NCBI GenBank assembly: GCA_002104985.1 | Contig: MCGO01000120.1 | Coordinates: 1 to 64,000, forward strand | Direction of reading: 5' to 3' | Length of the DNA: 64,000 bases | Source of the DNA: Rhizoclosmatium globosum | Lineage: Eukaryota; Chytridiomycota; Chytridiomycetes; Chytridiales; Chytriomycetaceae | In this document: piece after piece, positions 43,620-53,978 of the stretch | How positions within the stretch are numbered: the stretch's first letter is position 1 | Layout: every line of letters starts with the position of its first letter | Notes under the pieces: model-generated | What the model was told of the DNA's origin: nothing | The model's input: only the letters and a program-made list of their open reading frames with translations | The model's database searches: none | Made by a program: the position numbers and the translations under genes

Positions 43620-45155
43620 ATGGACTCCCTTGTTCAACTCATTGCCACATGTGCATGCCTTCTGGCAGCCTGGTACTTGATCGCTCCAGTGGCAACGAAG
43701 AAGAGAAAGAGTCCACCTGAACCGCCTGTTGAGTATGGGTGGATTCCATATATCGGCATGGGCCTCAATTACATTTTGGATACCAAACGGACTCTTGAGA
43801 GAATGCACAAGAAGCATGGCGACTGCTTCACACTTTTCATGGGTGGTCAGAGAGTTACCTTTATCACTGATCATGCGTCTTTCGCGGGTATCTGGAAGAA
43901 TAAGGACAGTCTGACGTTTGAGGCTCTTGCAGAAGAAATGATTGCAAAGGCTGTTAACCACCGAGTAGCACCAGGCCACTACCATACTATGATCACTTTG
44001 GAACGCAAGGCTTTGAGCCTTGCTAATGTAATTGCAACCGCTCGCTCGTTTCAATCCCATTTATTTAAGGTTCTGAAGTCTGCTATGCCGGTGCACCCTG
44101 GCTTGTACCAATTCACCTCCGAGCTTTTCTTTCATTCGTCAATCAAGGCCTTCTATGGGGAAGTGGTTGATCCTTCCCAGCTTTTCAACGATTTTCGTAA
44201 ATTTGATAAAACGCACTGGAAGCTTGCAAGCATTTCTCAGCCACCCTCCAAGGCAGCCAAAACGCTCATGAAAAAAATCACTGAAAACCTGCTTACTCAA
44301 GTCCCCACCTTTCAAAGCGGGCTTACACCCAGCATTTTCCACGATAGTCTTCCAGGTGCTTCGCCTTTCACTGAAGATGTTCACTTTGGCTATGAATCTT
44401 TGGACTGGGCACCACAAGCTCGTGCGCTCAACGACTTTCTCTTGATTTTCATTGGTGGAAATTCAACCACTATCGCAGCAAATTATTGGACTTTATTTTT
44501 TATTTTGTCGGATAACGAAGCGGCTTCTGCTGTTCGTTCTGAGTTGGAATCAATCCAATACAACGTCCTGGATCACAAAACATCGGAATACCCTGTCCTT
44601 GATGCATGGTGAGTACCAAATGAAAAAATAACGTTAACACATAGCCCGCAAAACGTAGTATCTCTGAGAGTATCAGAATGAGGAACAGTAGTCAAAGCAC
44701 TCGCCTTGCTGAAAAAGACTGTGAATTTACTCTTCAAAAGACCGGAAAAGTGTTCTCTGTGCGTAAAGGAGACACTGTATTTTGGATGGTTCCAAGGACC
44801 TTTTTGACGAAACAGTGTGGGAAACTCCTCAAAAGTTTAATTACAAACATTTTCTTGAGAACGACGTCCGCAAATTGCCATTTTCTCCGTTTGGAGGTGG
44901 AATTAGTTTGGTGAGTTCATTTAGCTTATCCTGTGGAAATATTGAAACGCATCCCGTTTAAAGTGTCCTAGACGCATCCTTGCTCGAATGGAGATCACTG
45001 TTTTTGTTGCAGAAATAATGCGGGCGTTTGATATTACGTTGGAAGATATCACCGAGAGTTCGTTTGAACCAGATATGGCGCGCTTTGCGTTTGGTCTCCT
45101 GGAGCCAAAAAACGAAGTCAAGTTTTCGTTGAAGCGTCGTGAAGTGGAGGTGTGA
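43620..45155 (+). CDS. Cytochrome P450, CYP7/CYP8-like, one probable single-base frameshift
   Basis: Microsomal-type P450: N-terminal membrane helix (LIATCACLLAAWYLIAPVA), proline hinge (PPEPPVEYGWIPYIG), I-helix FIGGNSTTIAANYWTLFFIL, ExxR in SESIRMR, and FGGGISL followed after an intron by CPRRILAR, which holds the haem-ligand Cys. Exon 1 is 43620-44608, exon 2 begins at 44659, and the last exon starts after about 44955. The long I-helix without the usual AGxxT and the strong N-terminal half resemble CYP7/CYP8 enzymes, which act on sterols or fatty-acid peroxides. Between GDTVF and DLFDETVWETP one T appears missing (near 44780); adding it gives DTVFLDGSKDLF. The substrate is unknown. Confidence 0.75.
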
Positions 45156-45267
45156 CGAGGTTGTGTTGGGAAGGTTCTACTCAGGCTCCATTTTTAAACC
45201 ATTTGATTCATATGTGTTATTCTTGTTTTTGTCGTTTACTTCCGTTAAATTGTTGTTTGTTAGAAAA

Positions 45268-46983
45268 ATGTCAAACAAAGATGTTTTGTTCAACTTTCTC
45301 GCAGTGCTCCCAACTATTTCTGCTTCAGGTTTATCCACAGCAAAAACAAACTTGATCAGAGTAACATTGTCAGTGTTCTTGAGTTTGCGTAATTTGGAAG
45401 ATCTCGAAACGTGGTCCTTTTATTTGCGGCCGAGTACTCAAGAACATCCATTTTACGCTTCAATAATACTATATTGGATCTATCGTGGATGTATTGGCTG
45501 GACAAGAGACTACGCGAAACGCGTTGCTCTGCGCTCTGTTTTGGATGAAGGACAACAACGTCTATCAACTATTTCTCCAAGTCAATTGCGACAAGAAACA
45601 TGTCCCATGCTCAAAATTAAAGATTTCACAGATATTTCACGCGTCGTCACTATTGAGGTTGCCGTTTTCAAGAATACAGGGCTTTTCAATCTTCTTCGAG
45701 AAGCCAAAGCTGAACTGGAGGATCTTATACAACAATCCCTTGATTTGGAAATAGCCGAAAAACGATTGATTGATAAAAAGGATTGGCCGAGATTGATATC
45801 TGACTGCTTTGAGCGGTTTCTTGGCTATCCAAATGGATGTGTTCAATATGAAAGATCGCGTTTCTGTGGAATTATTCTGATGGCACCTGTCGAGACTGGA
45901 TTTGAATGGACTGACTACGTATATAGGCTTGAGTCGCGTATTAACCATGATGTTCTCACCAGTTTGCTTTTGTTCAAATTCTATTCCCAACTGAACCTTC
46001 ACGATGATTTGGAAATTGTTCTTGCAAAGCTTAAGAAGTTAGTACGACATTTTGCATCAATTCCATCCAATGAATGTGAAAAGGTACAATTAGATCTATT
46101 TGGAGTCGGGGACGATGTGTCGTCAATGTCGTTGAAAGATGTACTCTTTCATAACCTTCCTTTTGGATACATGTATGATATACAAATGCTCATATCCGCC
46201 CTAGAGAATCGATTTTATCAACCAAATCTACCTCAGCTGGAGTGGAATCACGATAGCTTGTTGCGAATGGAGAAACGCCGAATACGCGCGTTGGAAAGCT
46301 TAAAGTTTCGCAATGAGAATCGGTTTAAAATCTCTTCATCATTTCAGGGACAATTAAGTATTCCAATACAAGAAGCAATGGCTAAATTACTGGAATACTA
46401 TGAGGGTCTTGACAACTCAAGGGATGCTACAGTGACAGGCTTTGATGCATCGTTTGCATCGTTTATAGAATCGAATTCAAATCAAGTTATTAGCGCAATT
46501 GGCTCCATTTTGCTTTTCAAAATCGAAATAATGAGAGGAAATTGTTTGCCAATGAACCTTTTCACGTCGATACAAGCTCTGACATCGCTTAATCAAGACC
46601 TATGGGTATCGATAGCATGCAAAGAACTTGCATCACTTCCTGTTAAAGACAAGTCCTGCCGATATTGCCACAAAAAATTTCCTGACGTTAGCCTCATTAC
46701 TTGCCGTATGTGCCAGCAGATATTATATTGCTCACGCGTTTGTTCTATGGCTGATTGGACAGTTGGTCACGCAATTAAATGCAGACTTCCTGGAAAATTT
46801 GAGACTGGAGATAATGTTGTAGTTCATGGTTTTATGTCAGATTCTTTTCGAAACAGGAATGGAATCAAATACGTCGTAACTGGATATGATAAAGTGAGGA
46901 AAATGTGGAGTGTTAGAAGTGTTAAGAGCGGTACCAGATACCTTTGGGTTGATTCTGAGAATATGAACATATGTTACGACTAA
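45268..46983 (+). CDS. MYND zinc-finger protein
   Basis: Single long exon. The start at 45268 (MSNKDVLFNF) is preferred over the upstream in-frame start at 45139, which overlaps the end of the P450. About 470 residues of unassigned helical sequence precede a MYND finger: CRYCHKKF ... CRMCQQILYCSRVCSMADW ... HAIKC, with all seven Cys and one His in the right spacing. MYND domains bind proline-rich peptides and occur in transcriptional and signalling proteins. A 60-residue C-terminal segment (GDNVVVHGF ... WVDSENMNICYD) looks like a small beta domain. No SET domain is seen. Confidence 0.8.
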   Translation: MSNKDVLFNFLAVLPTISASGLSTAKTNLIRVTLSVFLSLRNLEDLETWSFYLRPSTQEHPFYASIILYWIYRGCIGWTRDYAKRVALRSVLDEGQQRLSTISPSQLRQETCPMLKIKDFTDISRVVTIEVAVFKNTGLFNLLREAKAELEDLIQQSLDLEIAEKRLIDKKDWPRLISDCFERFLGYPNGCVQYERSRFCGIILMAPVETGFEWTDYVYRLESRINHDVLTSLLLFKFYSQLNLHDDLEIVLAKLKKLVRHFASIPSNECEKVQLDLFGVGDDVSSMSLKDVLFHNLPFGYMYDIQMLISALENRFYQPNLPQLEWNHDSLLRMEKRRIRALESLKFRNENRFKISSSFQGQLSIPIQEAMAKLLEYYEGLDNSRDATVTGFDASFASFIESNSNQVISAIGSILLFKIEIMRGNCLPMNLFTSIQALTSLNQDLWVSIACKELASLPVKDKSCRYCHKKFPDVSLITCRMCQQILYCSRVCSMADWTVGHAIKCRLPGKFETGDNVVVHGFMSDSFRNRNGIKYVVTGYDKVRKMWSVRSVKSGTRYLWVDSENMNICYD

Positions 46984-47045
46984 CTGAAAAGAATATATTC
47001 ATATACGCATCTTAGCAAAACAATACTCTCTCCATGATTCACTCA

Positions 47046-50000
47046 TCAAGCCCCCAACCCACGAGCACCATCAATTTTCGAGTTCCATCCTTCACCGACT
47101 CTTGTAACAAACTTAGGTAGTACTTCATTCCACTTCTCGATAGCCTTGCGAATTTCCATCTCGGAACCTCTCTTGATTTCGTCCGAAATACGTTTTGCGA
47201 GTACCTTGTTTCCAAAGGCGGCATAGATTCCACTGAAGATATTTTAGTCATACCGCAGGAAGGAAAAAAATACACTCAACTCATGCTTGGTTCCTGTAAT
47301 CTTCACTGACAGGTTCTGGACGGTCACCTTGACAGTCTTGACATCAACTAATTTGTACACAGTGTCGCGAGCATCCTGACTTGGAGCAGCCCAGTCCAAC
47401 TCGATTAAGACAGTGATTCCATGTTTGTCAATCTGTATGATATTTTGAGCAAAGAATGATGGTAAAGAATGAAGTCACCTTAACGCTCATATTTCCTTGT
47501 TCCACGTGCTTGTTGCCCCTCCTCATCTTGAAAGGAACATTCATGATATTCATATGGATTTGATAACTAAATAAACAGATGGTTAATTAGAAAGTAGTTT
47601 GAAACGTGACTCACAACTCGACGGAGACTTTGTTCGTGGTCTCCATTTTAATCATATCGTTGAACCCGAACAAGACTCCATTTTCAATGTTCACGCGACA
47701 CAAATGAGGGAGCATAGACGAGAGATCGATTTCCTATATATTTGGTTAGTTGAGATCACACAACAGAACCAACTCACCAAATCCTCCATTTCATACTTCA
47801 CGTTGTTCTCTTCATACGTCAAGTCTCTGATAATGATAGTCTTAAAATCGGCGAGAAGTGACTAAGAATAATCAGATTAGTAAAACCGTGACAAAGTTGT
47901 TCAAAAGATAAACTCAACTGGCAGAATGCCCTTCGTAAAGTCGCGCGAGAAAGCATCTTTGATGACAAAGGACCCATCACTAAACAAAGAGTTAGTCATT
48001 TGTGCAATGCATATAAAACTGCCCACCTATCGAGAAAGAGTGCATTAAACCACTCCTTTGCATTCTCCCGAACTGCAAAAACCCACTCATCCCCATCTCC
48101 CAACGCGTCCCAAACATCATGAATTTTCTCCATCACAACAGCAGCCTCGTCAGCCATAGACGCGTTCTCTTCAAAGAAATCTCCGTTCGATGGAATTTGT
48201 GCGTTGCTGAAGTCGTCCATCATTGCACGGAACGGCTCGATAAGCTTAGCGAGGTCTTGTTCAGAGCGAGATGCGAGTGGGTCTTCGAACAGAGTGATGA
48301 GGTAGTCGAGCGTTGACTTGATGGTCGTGCGGTGAGCCTTGAGAATCTTGGAGCGGAAGAGAGTTACAAGACCAGAGAGGGATGACATAATACGTGGGAT
48401 AGATGTTTTCGAGAATCGTTGGGCAAGTTTCTGATTGAGAGGAAGAGTTAACAGATGGTATTAAAGTGACAGCGAATCAAATACATACAGTTACCAACTC
48501 GAGAGCAATCAAATAATTCCCGGTTCCAGGACGTTCATCAAACTGCTCAAATCCGTCCAAGAGAATCGCAGCAAGAGCGCGCATGCTTTCCAAGAGCCTC
48601 AATACTTGCACGCGTACAGCGTTAGATTCGACATCGTTTTCCTCCCATAGAGCTTCGATGACAGGGAGAAGAGGTGGGGTTTTTTGCGATGGTTCCGTCC
48701 ATTCATCGGGATTCGCGTGATCAGCAGATTGAGACTCCATAGATTCCGCAGCGCGTGGATTCAAGACTTTAGCGAGATGAGAGAGTTGTGGTTTTTGGGG
48801 TGTAGAAGCTGAAGATGGCGTGACTGAAGTAGCAGGAAACAATCCTGGAGGAAGTACTTGGGCAGTCATATCGCGCATGAGAGCAGTCAGATGCTTTTGA
48901 GCAATGGCATCCAATTGGCGTGTTGGCTTTTTCGAGGGACGTGCATCAGTAGCTGACGAGACTTGTGGGGCACTTGATTCAGAGCCCAATGCTGCAGGAG
49001 TGATTTCATCTGCGGAAGCCTTTTGTGGAAGACTTGGGGGTCCTTTCACTTTTTCTCTGTAATAGATATGGGTTAATTAATGTTGGCCGAAAAGAAGACA
49101 AGGAAAATCAACTCACTGATCCTCCGCAATATGTTCCGCAGCACTTGACGAAGAACTAGCTTCCTCATATCGAGCCGGTTTTGCTTCATCGGCATCATTA
49201 CCACCATTCTCCGACACGCCAACAAACGTGTCCGAAATAACCTTCAACACAGCAACCATCTGCCCCAAAGACCCAGGATTGACCAACCCCTGCGCCAACA
49301 GCTTGATGACTTCAATAATCGCAGGAACGACTTCATCATCTTTCCCATTCACCCCATTCCCATACCCACTTCCAACTCGCTCCTCCCTGTCTTCATCCTC
49401 ATCATCAAACCCACCACGATCCTTTTCAACACCCACTCGGATATTCTCCATCATATTCTGAAGTAATTCACCTTCATTCTTGTTCTGCAAAAACTCACGC
49501 ACAAGTTTCAAACTCCTACACAAAAAAAGGCAACGGTCAATAACCCTTAAAAACCTTTTAAAAAATAATAAGAGACTCAACTGCAACCACGCCTTCCCAA
49601 CATCCAGACTCTCACGACTCCATTTCCATCCGTCACCCGCATCTTCCCCATCGTCATCAGAATCAACATTCTCAACATCGTTACTCCACTCCTCCATCCC
49701 ATTCAAAAAGCGGAGCACCTGTCTGTTACTCGGGATTTTCCCTTTCCCCGCTGCGTCAGACATTTTGAGGAACCGTGTGATTAGGGAATACGTGTCGTGT
49801 GATTGGATACTGCTTGCAGCGATTGACGGGGCGCGGCCGTCTGTGGACGACATGAATGGTTTGGAGGAAGAGGGTAGAGGGAGTTGTTGAGTGAGAAGGG
49901 ATGGGTTTGAGAGGAGTTGTGAAGGAGAGATTGAATGGGTTTGTTGATTTGCGTGTGCCTTTTTTGCGCGTTTTTTGTCGGTGCGTGAAAGTGGGTGTTG

Positions 50001-50162
50001 GAGGGTTAGAGAGAGTTTGTCGGAGATTTTGATGTGGGATGTTTGGGGGACTGGGAGGCTTTGTTGATGTTGGGTCTCTGATTGTTTGTGCGTGAAGAGG
50101 GAAGCGAGGGAGAATCGCTTCTTTTGCGGAGTTTCAGCGTGAGAAGAAAGGGATGGTTGCAT
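47046..50162 (-). CDS. HAM1/BPI-like lipid-binding family protein (probable)
   Basis: A long multi-exon gene. The first exons are 50162-49582, 49515-49117, 49056-48489 and 48430-48027; exon 5 starts at 47979 and more short exons follow to the stop at 47046. It starts with a basic Ser-rich region (MQPSLSSHAETPQKKRFS), then helical repeats (LRVIDRCLFLCRSLKLVREFL, LLRLLESMRALAAILLDGF), then MSSLSGLVTLFRSKILKAHR. The C-terminal part forms a beta-rich domain (NVKYEMEDLEIDLSSMLPHLCRV, VPFKMRRGNKHVEQGNMSVKI, VTVQNLSVKITGTKHEL) similar in style to fungal HAM1/DUF4449 proteins of the BPI/lipid-transfer fold. The assignment rests on pattern recognition only. No signal peptide. Confidence 0.5.
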
Positions 50163-50408
50163 TTTTTGAATTGTTTTGAATGTGGTTGGGATTGCGCAGA
50201 ATCCGCTACGCCACCATAGATCAAAACAAACATTGAGTCAACGGAATAAAAGAATAATAATGATATCCAGTCAAATCTATTATATGAGCATGTAGAACGA
50301 GTTCAAAGAAAAGCAAAGAGTAAGTAGGGGGGATAACGCCATAGAACCAAACACAACACATAGACAACCAAAACACCATCAAAAACCCCCACCTTATCAG
50401 GTATACAT
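50163..50408. other. Intergenic
   Basis: About 245 bp between two minus-strand genes; the 5' leader of the HAM1-like gene and the 3' tail of the RhoGAP gene share it. No other feature seen. Confidence 0.4.
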
Positions 50409-53394
50409 TCACATAGAAGCAGGATTCGAGACAACAACAACCCCACTCGAAGTACCATCATGCCCCATATGCACACCAGCAATATGCAACATCAAAGCCT
50501 TATTCCCTTCAAACTCCCTTCCACACCCCTTCCAATTACACACAACAGCTCTCACCCCATTATCCTCCTCATACTCACTCTCCTCCACATCCGAAAAGTT
50601 GTCAAGCCCAAGCCGCCGCGCCGCTGCATCAACAGAAGACGTATGTCGTCGAGCCATATCCCCAGGAAGCGCCCACTCCTCCCCGCTCTCACTCTCCCTC
50701 CCCCGAGAAAGCGGACTCCCCACCGTGAACCGCCGTCCTCCAACCCCCGAATCAAACAACACGTTTTCTTGCGGTGCAACAGCTGCTGCGCGGTTCATGT
50801 TCAATCCACTCACGGTTTTCACGAGACCCCTCCACGCGCCTTCGGCAACGTCTTTGCTTCCTTCGACGAGGCCGCCGAAGAGGGTGCTGTTTCGGGAGAT
50901 GCGGTGGCGTCCGCGGTTTGGGATGTCGTTGTCGTCGTCGAAGGTGTCTGTTGGGGGTGGGGTTGTCGGGGGTGCGAAGACGCGGTCGTTGTAGTGGTCG
51001 TTCGTGGGGTCGTCGTCGAGGGCGGGGAAGATGTCGGTGTAGTTTCGGAGGAGGTCGTAGCAGAGTTTGTCGCGTAGTGTGTCTTGGAGGGATTCGGTGG
51101 TTTCGATTTTGGCGCGGAGGATGAGGGGGGAGAGGGTGCGGATTAAGTGGAAGAGTTTTGGGGATGTGTCTGGGAGGTCTTTTGTTGTAATGTGGAGGAG
51201 GTGGGAAAGGAGCTTCAGGGTTTCGTAGTGCGATGTTGGGAGGGTGAGGAGTAAGGAAGAAACCGTTTTGAGACGGATTGTATCGTCTTCTTCCATATCG
51301 ACCGTTTCTGTTCATCTTAATGTAAGCAAAACATACCATTAAAATAACAAACACTCACCATACGCATCATACACAATCCTCAACGTCTCCTCCACTTCAG
51401 TACCAACAAGCCCGACCGGCAATTCACCCAAAAACTCCTTCACAAGCGCAGAAATAACACTAGGCTCCTCCCTCTTCACACGACTATAATGCACACCCGA
51501 CCCACCACACGTCCCATTCGCTTCCATCCGCAAAAACTGAATCGCAGGAACTTGCGCCAACCCAGCCGACCCCGTGATCCATGCATCAACAGGTGTCTTC
51601 AATTTACGGAGCGTGAGGGACTCGTGTAACGATGCAATGCATTTTCGAAGGAATGGTGGAATCGGGTCGGAGGTTGCTTGGTGTAAAGCTTCAAGAGAGA
51701 TACCGAAGCATTGACAGAGGGGGATGATTGGGTCCAAGAGGATGGGTTGGGTATGTCTTGTTCCTGTTTGAAGCACGTGGGCGATTTCTTGTGTGCCGAG
51801 GAGAGGGTCTGGGGAAGCGAGTTTTGTGGTTTGTACAGGTGTGGGCGAGTCTTCGTCGTCGGAATCGTCTGTGGTTTGGTTGGAAGGGGGTGCCCAGTTT
51901 TGGAGTTGGGTGTGGTAAAAGTTTGTTTGCGCGTCTTCGAGCATTGTAAATACTTCGCGGGAGAGTTGCAATCGCGCATGTTGAGTGTCTTGAGCATATT
52001 GTAAAAACTCTGTAATGTGGAATTCGACTGCTGAACGTGCGTGTTCCGCCGTAGTTAGTGCACCGAGGTATTCCTATTATTTTTAGTTAGTATTTTAGCA
52101 TAATGCCAAGTTGTGGCTGGTAACAAGCGAAAGGATGTTCATTGGCGCTTACTAATCCTAGCTATTTGTTTGACACGATACAAATATCGTTCGCTCCTCA
52201 TTCAATGAAAAGCCCCAGAAGGAATTCTCGTCTGGTTCGCTCTGCAAAGGGGAGTTCGCTACGCTCACTAAGTAGGTATGAAACGATCCATATTTCCCTT
52301 GTTCCTCGTTCAAAGAAGAAAAAACGGGCAGCATCTTCAGCTTTGCTTCGCGATAGATCGTTCACGGGCACCCACAATACTTTTCCTGTCCACTTCCCTC
52401 TATTCGTCCCATTCGCCCAGTTTCCACGCGAACTACAGACTCCCTTCGTCCTTGTATCGTTCCCATGCTGTCTCCCACTCTTTCTTTACTCATTCTTCTT
52501 TAAGTTATTCTTCGCTTCCAACTAACCTTCTTCCCAACGACACCCTCCACCTCCCCAAAAAAGGCGGCTCTTTTCGCCTCCAATTCCTGCAGACTCTTCA
52601 AATAAACCGAATAATGCGAATCGACCTCCGTCCTTTTTAGATCCACCAGTCTCCGATGTTTCGCACAAAAGTCCTTGATCACAACAACACCATTTTGCGA
52701 GAGACGCTCGGCAAGAAGACGATGAGCAGCGGCCATTTGCGAGAGAGTAGTAGCATAGGTAGAAAGCGTAGGAAGGATGGAAGCGGGTTGATGGAGTTCC
52801 CTGTGTGGGATCATCAATTTAGGGTACTACAGTACTACTAGTTTTTAATACTGTACATCAGACTCGGGACCAACGCCGCCACACTCTCTTCACACGCCTT
52901 TGCCGCACTTTCCTCCGAGTTAATTCTGCGAACAAGAACGGCGGCAACCAGATCGAGTTCCTTCAAGTGCGAACCAAGTGATTCGTGCAGCACTCGCACA
53001 CCCTCGCGCACGTCCTTTGTCGATCCGTGTGCGCCAAAGAAGCGCGAAGTAAATGGAATCAGCGACGTGGTTGTCGGTGACTCGGTCTTGGGAGGGTGTC
53101 CGTACGAGCTTCGTTTGGGAGAGTGAGAGTGAGAGTGGTTGGTTCGAGTCGTCTGGAAGCGAAGGTTGCGACGTCAGCGAAGTGGGAAAGAGCGCCGGAC
53201 TCAGCGCTGTCGACGATCGGTGCGAGGATGTTGTCGAGGAGGCAGAGGTCGGCCGGGTGCGCTGCGCTCCAAGCTGCCGATACATTAATTCAGAAGTGAT
53301 TCAATTAATACAAAAGAATTAAAGTACTACTACTACTAGTACTAGTACTAGTACTTACTTGTCTGGCTGGCGTCGTACTAGAGGTAGTTGTCAT
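50409..53394 (-). CDS. F-BAR and RhoGAP protein with a C-terminal C2H2 finger
   Basis: Exon 1 (53394-53359) encodes only MTTTSSTTPARQ; its intron starts GTAAGT followed by an AGTACT repeat. Later blocks show an FCH-like start (SRFFGAHG ... VREGVRVLHESLGSHLKELDL), the F-BAR helices (AERLSQNGVVVIKDFCAKHRRLVDLKRTEVDSHY; QLSREVFTMLEDAQTNFYHTQLQNW), a RhoGAP-like module (VPAIQFLRME ... FLGELPVGLVG ... LLTLPTSHYETLKLLSHLLHI) and a single zinc finger (CNWKGCGREFEGNKALMLHIAGVH). Secure junctions: 52527|52073, with a 453-nt intron, and 51359|51307. The joins between 52820 and 53300 are unclear because three frames look open there. F-BAR/RhoGAP proteins shape membranes and switch off Rho/Cdc42 during cytokinesis and polarity. 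Confidence 0.7.
52074..52526 (-). other. Exceptionally long intron (453 nt) with internal imperfect repeat
   Basis: Bounded by AAG|GTTAGT and AATAATAG|GAA. It is 6-9 times longer than other introns here. Two blocks of about 90 bp inside it are similar ('acgatacaaatatcgttcgctcctc' at about 52176 and 'acgatccatatttcccttgttcctc' at about 52282). A plus-strand open frame through it is low complexity and not taken as a gene. Confidence 0.6.
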
Positions 53395-53978
53395 TCAATG
53401 CACAATGATACTACCTATCCTCTGATTCGATTTGAAGGAGACAAGTTGGGAGAGCCACTTGTCTAAGAGTCCCCTTATTATTCATTAAACAACTGAACTC
53501 GGATAGAACAATAAATGAAGACAGATAACTTCGGAATTGTAAATGTCGCTTTTCTCTTTTTACCATTTGAAAATTAGTCATTTAATCATAAGTCAAAACT
53601 TAAAACGGAGAACCAAATCATCTTCTTTGGATATGACCACGACCGTTATCCAAACTACTGAGACCCAGCTATTTAAAAAACCGTAAGTTCTTATGTCTTT
53701 GAAAATAACAGCCAGTACAAACATTTGTACGAACGTCGAGACTTCTACTGATGATTAGCCTCTTCTCGTGGTCGAGACTTCTACTGATGATTAGCCTCTT
53801 CTCGTGGTCGACGGTATTCCGTTGATAGATTTTCTATAAATGGGCTAGTTAAAAGTAGACAAGAGAATAAGTAAATGACGTGTTGGTAATTGTCATCAAC
53901 AACCCCAAATTTTTGGACAAAGGGAAATAAATGAAATATTTTAATTCTTTGAAGTCAAGTCAAAAAAGTCCGCGAGAA
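53395..53978. other. Intergenic with a 36-bp tandem duplication
   Basis: Between divergent genes. A perfect 36-bp unit is repeated at 53735-53770 and 53771-53806 ('gtcgagacttctactgatga...'). A short palindrome 'gtacaaacatttgtac' lies just before it. A 17-codon frame from 53633 (MTTTVIQTTETQLF) ends at a GTAAGT and could be a leader exon of the following gene, but no acceptor proves it. Confidence 0.5.

Noticed and set aside
50460..51124. Long plus-strand frames of 116-205 codons rich in Arg/Val
   Set aside because: Antisense to the GC-rich RhoGAP C-terminal exon, with no domain pattern.
52142..52640. Two overlapping plus-strand frames of 120-127 codons
   Set aside because: They lie within a minus-strand intron and adjoining exon, are low complexity and have no support.
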